A stretch of DNA of 64,000 nucleotides from Massilia sp. HP4 (GCF_005222695.1 NZ_STGG01000012.1:372001-436000), one strand, 5' to 3'. Positions 52,074 to 60,970 are shown, counted from the stretch's first letter. The notes: generated from the letters alone by a model not told the origin. Numbers and translations are program-made.

Positions 52074-52232
52074 AGTGTCCTGAATTGGAAGTTCGTTGAA
52101 TAGTAAATGTGGCGAAATCGGCCCGAGACAAGGAGCAAAGCACAGCAAGGCCGGGGCCTTGCGCGCATTTGCGACGCAGTATCGGGGCGATTCTCGCCGC
52201 ATTTATTCAACGAATCTTCAATTCAGGACACT
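52074..52232. mobile_element. MITE-like hairpin element, 159 bp
   Basis: The two ends are inverted repeats beginning AGTGTCCTGAATTG; the first 29 bases match at 26 positions, and similarity continues inward (TTCGTTGAATA, AATGnGGCGA, AATCGsCCCGA). The centre is the perfect stem AAGGCC-GG-GGCCTT, so the whole element can fold into one long hairpin. It codes for no protein. I see no clear target-site duplication. It fits a non-autonomous miniature transposable element or a REP-like unit. Its right end supplies the last codons of the neighbouring oxidoreductase. Confidence 0.8.
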
Positions 52233-53256
52233 TGCCGCGATCAGTGACGTCGATCACGACCTTGCCGAAGTGGGCGCCGGACGCCATGTGCCGATACGCT
52301 TCCCGGGCCTGCCCGAACGGGAACACGCGGTCGATCACCGGCTTGACGCCACCCACGTCCACGAAGCGCATCACGTCCTCGAGCATGGTGCGGCTGCCGA
52401 CATAGATGCCCACCAGGCGCTTGGCGCTGGCCAGCAGCGACGCCGGATTGACTTCGCCCCCGAAGCCGCTGACGCCGCCGATGATGGCGACCGTGCCGCC
52501 CATCGCCGTGCTGGACAGCGAGCGGTTGACGGTGCCCTTGCCCCCTACTTCCAGCACCACCTGGGCCCCGGCGCCATGCGTCAGGTGCAGCACTTCGTCG
52601 TGCCACTCCGGGATGGTCTGGTAATTGATCGTGTGATGCGCGCCCAGCGCGCGCGCCCGCGCCAGCTTTTCGTCGCTGGACGAGGTGACGATGGTGCGCA
52701 GGCCCGCCGCGCGCGCCAGCTGCAGGCCGAGGATCGAGACGCCGCCGGTGCCCAGCAGCAGCACGGTATCGCCCGGCTTGACATGGTTGCTCGATACGAA
52801 GATCGCATTCCAGGCGGTGACCGCCGCGCACGGCATGGTGGACGCCTCGATGAAGGAGAGGCCGGCCGGGACGATGGCCAGCGCATCCTGGTGCAGGATG
52901 ACTTCTTCGGCCAGCATGCCGTCGATGTCGCCGCCCAGGCCGTGACGCACCTTGTCCGGCGTCGGCCCGCCTTCGAGCCAGTGCGGAAAGAACGAGCCGG
53001 CCACGCGGTCGCCCACCTGCACCCGGGTGACGCCGGGACCGACCGCCAGCACTTCGCCGGCGCCGTCCGAGCAGGGGATGATCGGGTCGTCGACCGTCAC
53101 CAGGTAGTTGCCGCTGGCGACCATCAGGTCGCGGTAGTTGAGGGAGACCGCGTGCACGCGGATGCGCACTTCGCCCAGGCCGAGGTCGCGCCCAGGGTAG
53201 TCGATGCATTGAAGGCCGTCGATGTTTGCGCCGGGAAGGATTTGGTAAGCCAGCAT
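52207..53256 (-). CDS. Zinc-dependent alcohol dehydrogenase-family oxidoreductase
   Basis: A 349-residue MDR-superfamily protein with VSLNYRDLMVASGNY, DGAGEVLAVGPGVTRVQVGD, the nucleotide loop VLLLGTGGVSILGLQLARAA and the late motif GAHFGKVVIDV. The catalytic zinc cysteine pattern is absent, as in quinone-reductase-like members. The family normally ends soon after GKVVI. Here the chain runs on for TDRGKCPELKIR, of which CPELKIR and the stop codon come from the end of the adjacent MITE-like element. Confidence 0.88.
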   Translation of the reverse strand: MLAYQILPGANIDGLQCIDYPGRDLGLGEVRIRVHAVSLNYRDLMVASGNYLVTVDDPIIPCSDGAGEVLAVGPGVTRVQVGDRVAGSFFPHWLEGGPTPDKVRHGLGGDIDGMLAEEVILHQDALAIVPAGLSFIEASTMPCAAVTAWNAIFVSSNHVKPGDTVLLLGTGGVSILGLQLARAAGLRTIVTSSSDEKLARARALGAHHTINYQTIPEWHDEVLHLTHGAGAQVVLEVGGKGTVNRSLSSTAMGGTVAIIGGVSGFGGEVNPASLLASAKRLVGIYVGSRTMLEDVMRFVDVGGVKPVIDRVFPFGQAREAYRHMASGAHFGKVVIDVTDRGKCPELKIR

Positions 53257-53301
53257 GGATTCCTCTCCAAGGTTGATGGTTCGTGAATGGGTGAAGGGGG
53301 A

Positions 53302-53769
53302 TCACATTGGCTTGGCCACCATCAGCCAGAAGATCGCGATGAATGCCGCAAACGCCGGCACGCCCAGCGCCACCCAGATCCTGAAATAGCGCCAGTACAG
53401 CGCCGGTAAAGCGGTATCGGTGCACACCGCTTGCGCCGCCAGGTCGCGCATGCGGATCTGCAGCCACACCACCGGCAGCCAGCAGGCGCCGGCGATCACG
53501 TACAGGATGATCGACCACATGAGCCACTTGCTGTGCAGCGGATAGCCGGCCAGGTAGACCATGTAGAAGCCGGTCAGCGGTTGCAGGATGGCGGTGGTCG
53601 CCGTGAACAGCCAGTCGGCGACGACGACGTATTTCGCCACTACCGCGATCGCCCGCACGTCGCGACTGACGTTCGCGAACAGCATGTACCAGGCCGACCC
53701 GATGCCGGTGCCGAACAGCAGCGTCGACGAGACGATGTGCAGCCATTTCAGCACCAGGTAATCCATCAT
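53302..53769 (-). CDS. DUF2269-type integral membrane protein
   Basis: A 155-residue protein with four hydrophobic segments and the DUF2269 start LVLKWLHIVSSTLLFGTGIGSAWYM (quoted here as LVLKWLHIVSSTLLFGTG). It contains WLFTATTAILQPLTGFYMV and ends in IAIFWLMVAKP. Its ATG overlaps the TGA of the upstream gene (ATGA), so the two are coupled. Function unknown; the pairing with a DoxX-bearing epimerase-like protein is common. Confidence 0.83.
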   Translation of the reverse strand: MMDYLVLKWLHIVSSTLLFGTGIGSAWYMLFANVSRDVRAIAVVAKYVVVADWLFTATTAILQPLTGFYMVYLAGYPLHSKWLMWSIILYVIAGACWLPVVWLQIRMRDLAAQAVCTDTALPALYWRYFRIWVALGVPAFAAFIAIFWLMVAKPM

Positions 53770-55058
53770 TGTTCCTCGAGTTGGTACAGCAGCCAGATCG
53801 CGGCCAGCATCGGCAGGTTCTTGGTCAGCGGGCCGTAGGGATGCAGCAGGAATTCAGGCAGCTTGAACGCTATCACGACTGTATAAAACCCGATCAGGCC
53901 CAATTGTGCGAGCCACAGCCAGCGCCGCCGCGCCAGGAACAGGATGCCCAGCCCCAGCAGCAGGTCGAAGCTGGCGGCGCCATACAGCATCAGGGGCTGC
54001 AGGTCGGGCGGGATGCCGGTGCGCGCCAGCAGTTCGTAGCTGGCCTCGACCGGATACAGGCCGAAGGACACGATGGCGGTCAGGATCCACACCGCCGCGA
54101 TGCTGGTGCGAAGCATCGGCAGTAGCCAGCCGAGCTTGGCGCGCGCGCGTTCACCGCCCGGGTCGCCGATGAACTCGCCAGGTGCGCGCGGCAGGTGGCC
54201 GAGCAGCATCGCTGTCTGCATGACGTCGGCCGTGTTATCGCGGTCGAGCATGCTGAGCGCGTCGCGGCTGATCAATGCACCCGGCAGGATCCCGGCCGCC
54301 AGCCGCGCCAGCGGCCCCGGCAGGGTCAGCACGCGCTGGCGCCCCATGCCCATCGATGAACGCAGCAGGCCAAGGTAGTCGGTAAACGGCATCGCCTGCG
54401 GCCCCACCAGCGGCACCCGCACCGAGGTGCCGGCGCCCGGCATCATCGGCAGGCGGTGCTTGAGCAGGCCGACGATGGCCTGCACCAGGTCATCCACGTG
54501 GATCGGCTGCACCAGCTGCGGTTTGCTGCCGAAGCGCAGCGTGAGCGGCATGCTGGCCAGGCTGCGGAAGGTGCGCGCGCTGGCGCCGTCGCGGCCGTAC
54601 ACCAGCGAAGGCTGGACGATGTAGGAGCGCAGCGGCAGCGACGCCAGGTAGTCGTCGGCGTCGCGCTTGGACAGGTGGTAGGGCGACTGCGCATCGCGGT
54701 CGGCGCCCAGCGCCGACAGCTGGATGACCACTTGCACGTCGTGCGACTCGGCGCAGGCGGCGAACAGCGCGCGCGGCGCGTCGCGGTGCAGGCGGGCGAA
54801 ATCCTGGCGACCGCTTTCGCGAAAAATGCCCACCGTGTTGATCACGGCGTCGATGTGCGACAGGCGCGCCAGCCAGGCGGATTTATCGGTATCGTTGGAA
54901 AAGTCGGCGTGAATGTAGCTCAAGCGCGGGTCATCGCTTTTCGGAAGCTTCGATTCGGGTGTTCGCACCGCGCACACGACGTGGTGGCCTTCGGTCAGCA
55001 AAGCCTGCAACAGGTGTTGCCCAATAAAACCGCTTGCCCCCGTCAGCAAAATCCGCAT
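53766..55058 (-). CDS. NAD(P)-binding epimerase-like protein fused to a DoxX-like membrane domain
   Basis: A 430-residue fusion. The N-terminal 290 residues are an atypical SDR with the cofactor loop LLTGASGFIGQHLLQAL and VVIQLSALGADRDAQSPYHL, where the active-site region reads SPYHLSKRDAD (Tyr-x3-Lys kept). The C-terminal 110 residues have four membrane segments (IAAVWILTAIVSFGLYPVEA, MLYGAASFDLLLGLGILFLA and further), a DoxX-like domain. It may be a membrane-anchored reductase of quinones or lipids. It is translationally coupled to the DUF2269 protein. Confidence 0.86.
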   Translation of the reverse strand: MRILLTGASGFIGQHLLQALLTEGHHVVCAVRTPESKLPKSDDPRLSYIHADFSNDTDKSAWLARLSHIDAVINTVGIFRESGRQDFARLHRDAPRALFAACAESHDVQVVIQLSALGADRDAQSPYHLSKRDADDYLASLPLRSYIVQPSLVYGRDGASARTFRSLASMPLTLRFGSKPQLVQPIHVDDLVQAIVGLLKHRLPMMPGAGTSVRVPLVGPQAMPFTDYLGLLRSSMGMGRQRVLTLPGPLARLAAGILPGALISRDALSMLDRDNTADVMQTAMLLGHLPRAPGEFIGDPGGERARAKLGWLLPMLRTSIAAVWILTAIVSFGLYPVEASYELLARTGIPPDLQPLMLYGAASFDLLLGLGILFLARRRWLWLAQLGLIGFYTVVIAFKLPEFLLHPYGPLTKNLPMLAAIWLLYQLEEQ

Positions 55059-55095
55059 CCGTTCTTCCCTTCACATCAAAGTAAAAGAGGATTGT

Positions 55096-55569
55096 ATGGA
55101 AAATACGGCCTTACAGCGCGCACTCATCTCCGGTGCGACGTCGAGCATCCTGTCGACGGTAGCGATGTCCCTGGTCGGCAAGAAGGAAACCGGCAGCGCA
55201 TTTGCGCCGACCAATGCCGTCAGCCACTACGTCCACGGCAAGAAAGCAAGCTACCGCGACCGCTTCTCGCTGCGCTACACGGTGCCGGGCTACCTGATCC
55301 ACCATGCCAGCGCCACGTTCTGGTCCTTCGTGTTCGAGCGTACCCTGGGTGGCGTCATGAACGGCAAGAATCCGATGGCCATTGCCGCTGCGTCGGCGGC
55401 GACGTCGGCGTTTGCCGCCTTTACCGACTACAAGCTGACACCGCGGCCGCTGCAGCCGGGCTACGAGAAGCGCTTGTCGGGCAAGGCGCTGGGCGTGGTG
55501 TACGTGGGATTCGCGATCGGGCTGGCGATCGGCGCCATCCTGACGCGCAAGGACGAACCGGCGCGCTGA
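55096..55569 (+). CDS. Conserved membrane protein, unknown
   Basis: A 157-residue protein I cannot name. It has weak hydrophobic segments at about residues 8-26 (ISGATSSILSTVAMSLVG), 67-85 (LIHHASATFWSFVFERTL), 92-110 and 133-150 (GVVYVGFAIGLAIGAIL). Conserved-looking His residues occur in SHYVHGKK and LIHHAS. It is divergent from the epimerase-DoxX gene across 37 bp. It reads as a real gene by codon use. Confidence 0.68.
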   Translation: MENTALQRALISGATSSILSTVAMSLVGKKETGSAFAPTNAVSHYVHGKKASYRDRFSLRYTVPGYLIHHASATFWSFVFERTLGGVMNGKNPMAIAAASAATSAFAAFTDYKLTPRPLQPGYEKRLSGKALGVVYVGFAIGLAIGAILTRKDEPAR

Positions 55570-55611
55570 CGGCGGGATGACGCGGGCGAACGCCCGCGTC
55601 AATGAATGACA

Positions 55612-56553
55612 TCAGTGTGCGGCAGCCTTCTTGCCGCGCAGGCGCTGCACCAGCATCACCGCCGCCAGCACCACGGCGCCGACCAGCACGCCGACCAGGG
55701 CGTCGACCACGATCGGCGCCAGGAAGGCCAGCACCGGCCCTACCGCCGGGATGTCGGCGAGCGAGGCGGCGACGCCTTGCGAGAAGTGGTGCACGGCTTC
55801 GATCGCGTGCGCGATGATGCCGCCGCCGACCATGAACATGGCGGCCGTGCCGACCACCGACAGCACCTTCATCAGGCGCGGCGCGGTGGCCAGCAGGCCC
55901 TTGCCCAGGCCGCGCGCGGCGCCGTTGTTGCTCTGGCTCAGGTACAGGCCGGCGTCGTCCATCTTGACGATGGCGGCCACCAGGCCATACACGCCGATCG
56001 TCATCGCGACCGCGATCGTCACCAGCACCGCCGCCTGCTGGCTGAGCGCCACGCCGGCCACGGTGCCGAGCGAGATCACGATGATCTCGGCCGACAGGAT
56101 GAAGTCGGTGCGCACCGCGCCCTTGATCTTGTCCTTTTCCATTTGCACGATGTCGACCTGAGGGTTGGCCACCGCCGCCTTGTGCTCGGCCTTGCGCGCG
56201 GCATCGTCCTGCGCGCTGTGCAGGTATTTGTGGGCCAGCTTCTCGAAGCCCTCGTAGCACAGGAAGGCGCCGCCGATCATCAGGAGCGGCGTGATCAGCC
56301 AGGGTAAGAATACCGAGATCGCCAGCGCGGCCGGCACCAGGATCGCCTTGTTGACCATCGATCCCTTGGCCACCGCCCACACCACCGGCAGCTCGCGCTC
56401 GGCCTTCACGCCGGTGACCTGCTGCGCATTGAGCGCCAGGTCGTCGCCCAGCACCCCCGCCGTCTTTTTCGCCGCGACCTTGCTCATTGCGGCCACGTCG
56501 TCGAGGATGGTGGCGATATCGTCCAACAGGGTAAATAAACTGGCTCCGGCCAT
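55612..56553 (-). CDS. DUF808-family (YedI-like) inner-membrane protein
   Basis: A protein of about 313 residues. The start MAGASLFTLLDDIATILDDV and the stretches AQQVTGVKAERELPVVW, KGSMVNKAILVPAALAIS, KIKGAVRTDFILSAEIIVI are all characteristic of DUF808/YedI. Six or more membrane segments are present and the tail is basic (RLRGKKAAAH). Function unknown. I start it at the family Met; an in-frame ATG ten codons upstream is less likely. Confidence 0.9.
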   Translation of the reverse strand: MAGASLFTLLDDIATILDDVAAMSKVAAKKTAGVLGDDLALNAQQVTGVKAERELPVVWAVAKGSMVNKAILVPAALAISVFLPWLITPLLMIGGAFLCYEGFEKLAHKYLHSAQDDAARKAEHKAAVANPQVDIVQMEKDKIKGAVRTDFILSAEIIVISLGTVAGVALSQQAAVLVTIAVAMTIGVYGLVAAIVKMDDAGLYLSQSNNGAARGLGKGLLATAPRLMKVLSVVGTAAMFMVGGGIIAHAIEAVHHFSQGVAASLADIPAVGPVLAFLAPIVVDALVGVLVGAVVLAAVMLVQRLRGKKAAAH

Positions 56554-56773
56554 GGGTAATGCTCCGTGATAGTAAGTTGACACGATATTAACCGAGGCGC
56601 GAAACGGCGGCTACACGGTTCGCGGCGCAGTTCGGCGCGGCTTTTTGCAGTTCATGCCTGGAAATCTGCATCTCGTCGCTTTTACAGGGCGACTTCCGGT
56701 CTGCATACGTATAGTGCAACGCTGAAGGTTGCGGTACTGCAGCCTCGTCCCCCCAAACGAAGGAGATCATTCC

Positions 56774-56998
56774 ATGAACACCGATTCGATCCAGTCCGCC
56801 GCTCCCGTCGCCGCCGCTCCCGTGCGCCGTGCTCGTCCACCGAAGCGCAAGACCCGCATCACGATCTATCTCGACGATGAAGTGCTGAACGAATTCCGCA
56901 ACCTGTCCGAGCGCTGCGGCACCGGCTACCAGACCCTGATCAACGCGGCGCTGCGCAACCGTTTGGGCGGTCCGGTCATCGAATCTGGCGTCGCATAA
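56774..56998 (+). CDS. BrnA-like ribbon-helix-helix protein, orphan
   Basis: A 74-residue protein. The Ala-rich start is followed by a basic stretch (RRARPPKRKTRITIYLDDEV) and EVLNEFRNLSERCGTGYQTL, which match the BrnA/CopG ribbon-helix-helix antitoxin pattern. AGGAG eight bases before the ATG marks the start. No BrnT toxin gene is adjacent on either strand: the next gene is HU. It probably works as a small DNA-binding regulator rather than an antitoxin. Confidence 0.82.
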   Translation: MNTDSIQSAAPVAAAPVRRARPPKRKTRITIYLDDEVLNEFRNLSERCGTGYQTLINAALRNRLGGPVIESGVA

Positions 56999-57087
56999 GG
57001 CTTCCTTTCAAATTTCCCTCTGGGCGCGGCATTACACATAGCAATATTTATGCTAATCTTCCCGCTCTTTTAACCCCGGAGGGATTT

Positions 57088-57375
57088 ATGAAAAAAGGCG
57101 AACTGATCGCAGAATTCGCGAAGCGCACCGAGATGTCGGGCGCAGCCGCTGGCGACGCCGTGAACACCATCATCGAGATCATCACCGAGCGCCTCAAAAA
57201 GGGCGACACGGTGGGCATCACCGGCTTCGGCACCTTCTCGGTGACCAAGCGCGCCGCACGCAAGGGCCGTAACCCTGCAACCGGTGAAGTGATCAAGATC
57301 GCGGCTTCCAAGAGCCCGCGTTTCTCGGCTGGCGCGACCCTGAAGGCAGCGGTCAACCCGACCAAGAAGAAGTAA
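57088..57375 (+). CDS. HU-family DNA-binding protein
   Basis: A 95-residue histone-like protein. The chain reads KKGELIAEFAKRTEMSGAAA, then GDTVGITGFGTFSVTKRAAR, the beta-arm region RKGRNPATGEVIKI and a short basic end (NPTKKK). The conserved Pro at the arm tip is present (GRNPATGE). It bends and compacts DNA as a dimer. A good ribosome-binding site (GGAGGG) precedes the ATG. The upstream AT-rich stretch (AGCAATATTTATGCTAATC) is the probable promoter. Confidence 0.95.
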   Translation: MKKGELIAEFAKRTEMSGAAAGDAVNTIIEIITERLKKGDTVGITGFGTFSVTKRAARKGRNPATGEVIKIAASKSPRFSAGATLKAAVNPTKKK

Positions 57376-57496
57376 TCAGTACCCGGCCTCGCGTCGCGGC
57401 CCGTTCGCGGGTCGCGCGCGCTGGCTGAATTTGCCGGCTTATCTGGCATTCCTGCTTTCCCCCTCCCCGCAATTCCTTTCATTTTTTTCCGCCGCC

Positions 57497-58135
57497 ATGA
57501 GCTTCGCCACCTGGATCGCCTTCGTCATCGCCGGTTCGCTGATCGCCATTTCTCCCGGTTCCGGCGCGGTCCTGTCGATGTCGCATGGCCTGGCCTATGG
57601 CCTCAAGAAGGCCAGTGCGACCGTCCTCGGCCTGCAACTGGGCCTGGTGCTGGTGCTGGTGATCGCCGGCGCCGGCGTCGGTTCGCTGCTGCTGGCATCC
57701 TCGGTCGCGTTCACGGTGGTCAAGGTAGTCGGCGCGCTGTACCTGATCTACCTCGGCATCAGCCAGTGGCGCGCCGCCCCGGCGCCGGGCCCGACGGCAT
57801 CCACCGCCGGCCTGGAAGCCCACCCTTCGTTCGGCAAGCGCGTGCTGACCGGTTTCCTGACCAATACCACCAATCCGAAGGGCATCATCTTCATGGTCGC
57901 GGTGCTGCCGCAGTTCATCGCCAAGGATGCGCCGCTGCTGACCCAGCTGGCGATCCTGGGCGTGACCATGGTGGCGATCGATTCGATCGTGATGCACGGC
58001 TACGCCGCCCTGGCCGCCTCGATGCAGCGCTTCATGCGCGATCCACGCCATATGCGCCTGCAAAACCGCGTGTTCGGCGCGGTGCTGGTGCTGATCGGCT
58101 CGATGTTATTCTTTGTCAAGCGCCAGCCGGCCTGA
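57497..58135 (+). CDS. LysE/RhtB-family amino-acid exporter
   Basis: A 212-residue inner-membrane exporter with six hydrophobic segments. FVIAGSLIAISPGSGAVLSM carries the PGP-like family motif (here SPGSGAV), and GFLTNTTNPKGIIFMVAVLP is the middle motif. It belongs to the RhtB branch and so differs from the ArgO-type exporter at 38 kb. The start is at MSFATWIAF. Substrate probably homoserine, threonine or another neutral amino acid, not certain. Confidence 0.9.
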   Translation: MSFATWIAFVIAGSLIAISPGSGAVLSMSHGLAYGLKKASATVLGLQLGLVLVLVIAGAGVGSLLLASSVAFTVVKVVGALYLIYLGISQWRAAPAPGPTASTAGLEAHPSFGKRVLTGFLTNTTNPKGIIFMVAVLPQFIAKDAPLLTQLAILGVTMVAIDSIVMHGYAALAASMQRFMRDPRHMRLQNRVFGAVLVLIGSMLFFVKRQPA

Positions 58136-58267
58136 CCCCATGCCGCCGGCGACTGTTTCCGTATGCCGGCAGATGCAACTTTGTGTAACCCGCGTTGTCC
58201 GAGCGGGAGCTCGAGCGTTGTAATGAGGTTGCCCCACCCCGTCCGCGTTCCTTACCTGGAATATGCC

Positions 58268-60196
58268 ATGACCCATCGCCTCGCCCACACCGCCGCCCTG
58301 CTCGCGCTGGCCGCGTTTTCCACCTGCGCGCCCGCGCAAACCGTGCTGCAGACCGCGCCGCCCGACCAGGTCGAGGCTGGCAGCGGCGTGCTGGAAACCG
58401 AGCCCCCGGGCCGCGTCGGCCGCGTCTCGCTGGTCCAGGGCAAGGTCGAGATCGGTGGTGACATTGGCACCGAGAGCAGCGCCGCCGTGGTCAACTGGCC
58501 GGTCACCACCCGCAACCTCGTCACGACCGCGCCCGGCGCGCGCACCGAGATCCGCATCGGCTCCACCTCGATCCGCCTCGATGGCGACAGCTCGCTCGAG
58601 TTCACCGAACTGGACGACGACAGCCTGCGCCTGCGCCTGCACTTCGGCAGCGCCAGCATCCGCGTCATGAACAGCGAAGTCGTGCCCGAATTCGAACTGC
58701 GCACGGCCCAGGCATTGGTGCGCCTGAACCAGCCGGGCCGGCTGCGCGTGGACGCCGACCGCGTGCCCGACATGAGCCTGGTGAGCGTGCTCGATGGCGA
58801 GGCCCAGGTCGACGGCGCCGGCGCCAGCCTCACGGTCCGCACCGGCCGCAGCGCTGAGATCAGCGGTAACGGCGTGCGCGACGAGGAGGTGCGCACCCTG
58901 CAGGCGCGGCGCGACGAATTCGACGACTGGTCGCTCACCCGCGACCAGACCCTGGTGGCCGAGCAGTCGTCGCGCCACATCGGCACCGAGATGACCGGCT
59001 ACGAAGAGCTCGACCGCCATGGCAGCTGGAGCACCAATTCCGACTACGGCAGCCTGTGGACGCCGACCACCGTGGCATCCGACTGGACCCCTTACCGCGA
59101 CGGCCAGTGGAGCTATATCGCGCCCTGGGGCTGGACCTGGGTCGACAACGCGCCATGGGGCTATGCGCCATTCCACTACGGCCGCTGGGTGCAGGTGCAC
59201 AATCGCTGGGCCTGGGCCCCGGGCCGCCTCGAGCGGCGGCCGGTGTGGTCGCCGGCGCTGGTCGGCTGGGTCGGCGGCGGCAACTGGAGCGTCGGCTTCG
59301 GCGCGCACAATCTGCACGCGCACGGCTGGTATCCGCTCAGCCCCTACGACCGCTACGTCCCGGGCTACCGCCTGTCGGACCAGCGCCTGCGGCGCCTGAA
59401 CGACTGGCGCCACGCCACCCGCCGCGCCGCGCAACAACGGCCTGGCCCGCACCGTGGCCTGACCGTGGTGCCGCGCGAGCATTTCGGCGGCCGCGGGCCG
59501 GTGGTCGTGCCCCGGGCGCCGCGTCCGGACCGCCCGCAGCTTGCCGTGCCGCGTGGACAGGGCAGCGCCCCACCGCCGCCGCTGGTGGCGCGCGCCGGCC
59601 TGCGCGAGGACTTGCGTAACGAGCAGCGCAACGAGCGGCGCGACCTGCTCGACCGCCGGCCGGTACGCCTGGACACCGAGCGCGTGACGCGCGACCGTTT
59701 CGAGGTCGATCGCGGCCGGGTCGATACCGATCCGATGGCGCGCCAGCGCGAGAGCAATGAACGGCTGGCGCGCGAACGGGCGCAGCAGCAGGAGCGCCGG
59801 CAGGACGAACGCGACCGCATGCAGCGCGACCTCGACAACCGCCTGCAGGCCGACCGCATGGGCTTCCAGCGCGACCGGGCCCAACGAACCGAGCGCGAGC
59901 AGCAAGAGCGGATGCGCGAACGGGCCGAACGCATGCAGCAGCAACAACGGCCGCCGGTGTTGTCGACCAATCCGGCGCCGGCGTTTTCACGGCCGGAACC
60001 GCGCCCGATGCCGCGGCCGGAGCCACGTCCAGAGATGCGCCCAAGCCCGCCGGTGCAGCGCCCTTCGCCGCCGCCGCAGATGGTCGCCCCGCCGGCGCCG
60101 CGTCCGCAGCCTTCCGCGCCCGCTTTCACGCCGCGCGGCGACAACAGTCCACGCGCCCATACCGATCCGCGTGGCCGGCAGGTGCAGGAACGCTGA
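58268..60196 (+). CDS. FecR-like / DUF6600 exported protein with charged and Pro-rich tail
   Basis: A 642-residue protein. A signal peptide (LAHTAALLALAAFSTCAPAQ) is followed by a FecR-like beta domain (GRVSLVQGKVEIGGD, about residues 50-220) and a Trp/Tyr-rich DUF6600 domain (WTPYRDGQWSYIAPWGWTWV and GYAPFHYGRWVQVHNRWAWA, about 275-370). The C-terminal 250 residues are low-complexity: an Arg/Glu/Gln-rich helical stretch (RERAQQQERRQDERDRMQRD) and then a Pro-rich tail. It is probably periplasmic or outer-membrane attached. Function unknown. The biased codons give long false open frames on the other strand. Confidence 0.85.
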   Translation: MTHRLAHTAALLALAAFSTCAPAQTVLQTAPPDQVEAGSGVLETEPPGRVGRVSLVQGKVEIGGDIGTESSAAVVNWPVTTRNLVTTAPGARTEIRIGSTSIRLDGDSSLEFTELDDDSLRLRLHFGSASIRVMNSEVVPEFELRTAQALVRLNQPGRLRVDADRVPDMSLVSVLDGEAQVDGAGASLTVRTGRSAEISGNGVRDEEVRTLQARRDEFDDWSLTRDQTLVAEQSSRHIGTEMTGYEELDRHGSWSTNSDYGSLWTPTTVASDWTPYRDGQWSYIAPWGWTWVDNAPWGYAPFHYGRWVQVHNRWAWAPGRLERRPVWSPALVGWVGGGNWSVGFGAHNLHAHGWYPLSPYDRYVPGYRLSDQRLRRLNDWRHATRRAAQQRPGPHRGLTVVPREHFGGRGPVVVPRAPRPDRPQLAVPRGQGSAPPPPLVARAGLREDLRNEQRNERRDLLDRRPVRLDTERVTRDRFEVDRGRVDTDPMARQRESNERLARERAQQQERRQDERDRMQRDLDNRLQADRMGFQRDRAQRTEREQQERMRERAERMQQQQRPPVLSTNPAPAFSRPEPRPMPRPEPRPEMRPSPPVQRPSPPPQMVAPPAPRPQPSAPAFTPRGDNSPRAHTDPRGRQVQER

Positions 60197-60221
60197 GGAA
60201 ATCGCCAGCATTGGCTACAAT

Positions 60222-60244
60222 GCGCCTTTGCACAGGCGCTTTTA
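60222..60244 (+). terminator. Weak rho-independent terminator before ybeD
   Basis: The 6-base stem GCGCCT / AGGCGC with loop TTGCAC is followed by TTTTA, 26 bp after the DUF6600 stop and 15 bp before the ybeD start. A TACAAT at 60216 could instead be a -10 element for ybeD. Confidence 0.45.
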
Positions 60245-60258
60245 CACAGGATTGATTT

Positions 60259-60525
60259 ATGGACCCTAAAGAATCCCTCATCGAATACCCGAGCGAATTC
60301 CCGATCAAGGTGATGGGCGCGACCCACATCGATTTCGCTCCCACCATCATCGCGCTGGTGACCCAGCTGGATCCGAGTTTCCACGAAGGCAAGCTGGAAA
60401 CCCGTCCTTCGGCCCAGGGCAACTACACCGGCCTGACCGTCACCGTCACCGCCACCAGCCGCGAGATGCTCGACGAGGTGTACCGCACCCTGTCGACCCA
60501 TCCGATGGTCAAGATGGTGCTGTAA
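60259..60525 (+). CDS. ybeD: DUF493 family protein YbeD
   Basis: An 88-residue protein with a ferredoxin-like ACT-type fold. IEYPSEFPIKVMGATHIDF at the start and YTGLTVTVTATSREMLDEVY match YbeD, and the length equals E. coli's 87. YbeD usually precedes lipB and lipA. Here an insertion-sequence remnant starts right after the stop codon and no lipoate gene is seen in the window. Confidence 0.92.
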   Translation: MDPKESLIEYPSEFPIKVMGATHIDFAPTIIALVTQLDPSFHEGKLETRPSAQGNYTGLTVTVTATSREMLDEVYRTLSTHPMVKMVL

Positions 60526-60970
60526 GGGCACCTTGAAAAACCTCGTCCTCCCCGAGCCTGGCTGGGTAAAATCCTGACATCGAACTCAGCCAGTGAGTGT
60601 CGCCATGAATAAAACCCGGATCAGCCTGTTTGCCGAACAAGAGTGAGAGGACGAGCGGGCTGAACTGGGCGACCGGTTGGGTGGCTTGGCCCGGAACATC
60701 GATTTCGAGGCGTTGGCTGCGCGTCTCGATACCGCTGTACCGCGTCCGCGCCAAGGGTGCCCTGCCGCCTTATCCACGGTCATGATGATCAAGATCCTGG
60801 TGCTGCAACAACTCTACAATCCAGCCGACGACGCGCTCGAGTACCAGTTGCTGGATCGTCGCAGCGTCCTGCGTTTTCTGGACCTGACCGATAGCAGCAT
60901 CCGTGACCCGCAATATCCCCGTGCAAGTGCGTTCCGCGCCAATGTCCAGCAAGCGAGCCAGCCTGCATAG
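60526..60970 (+). pseudogene. IS5-family transposase remnant
   Basis: Directly after ybeD, GGCACCTTGAAAAACCTCG resembles an IS5-type terminal repeat. From 60605 a frame reads NKTRISLFAEQE, meets an in-frame TGA at 60644, then goes on as EDERAELGDRLGGLARNIDF and VMMIKILVLQQLYNPADDAL then EYQLLDRRSVLRFLDLTDSS, the N-terminal part of an IS5-family transposase. It decays after SIRDPQ; the DDE catalytic core is absent. It cannot transpose by itself. Confidence 0.85.

Noticed and set aside
58106..59947. A 613-codon open frame antisense to the FecR/DUF6600 gene
   Set aside because: It is a by-product of strong third-position GC bias opposite a low-complexity gene; the translation has no recognisable domain and no ribosome-binding site, while the plus-strand protein has clear domains.
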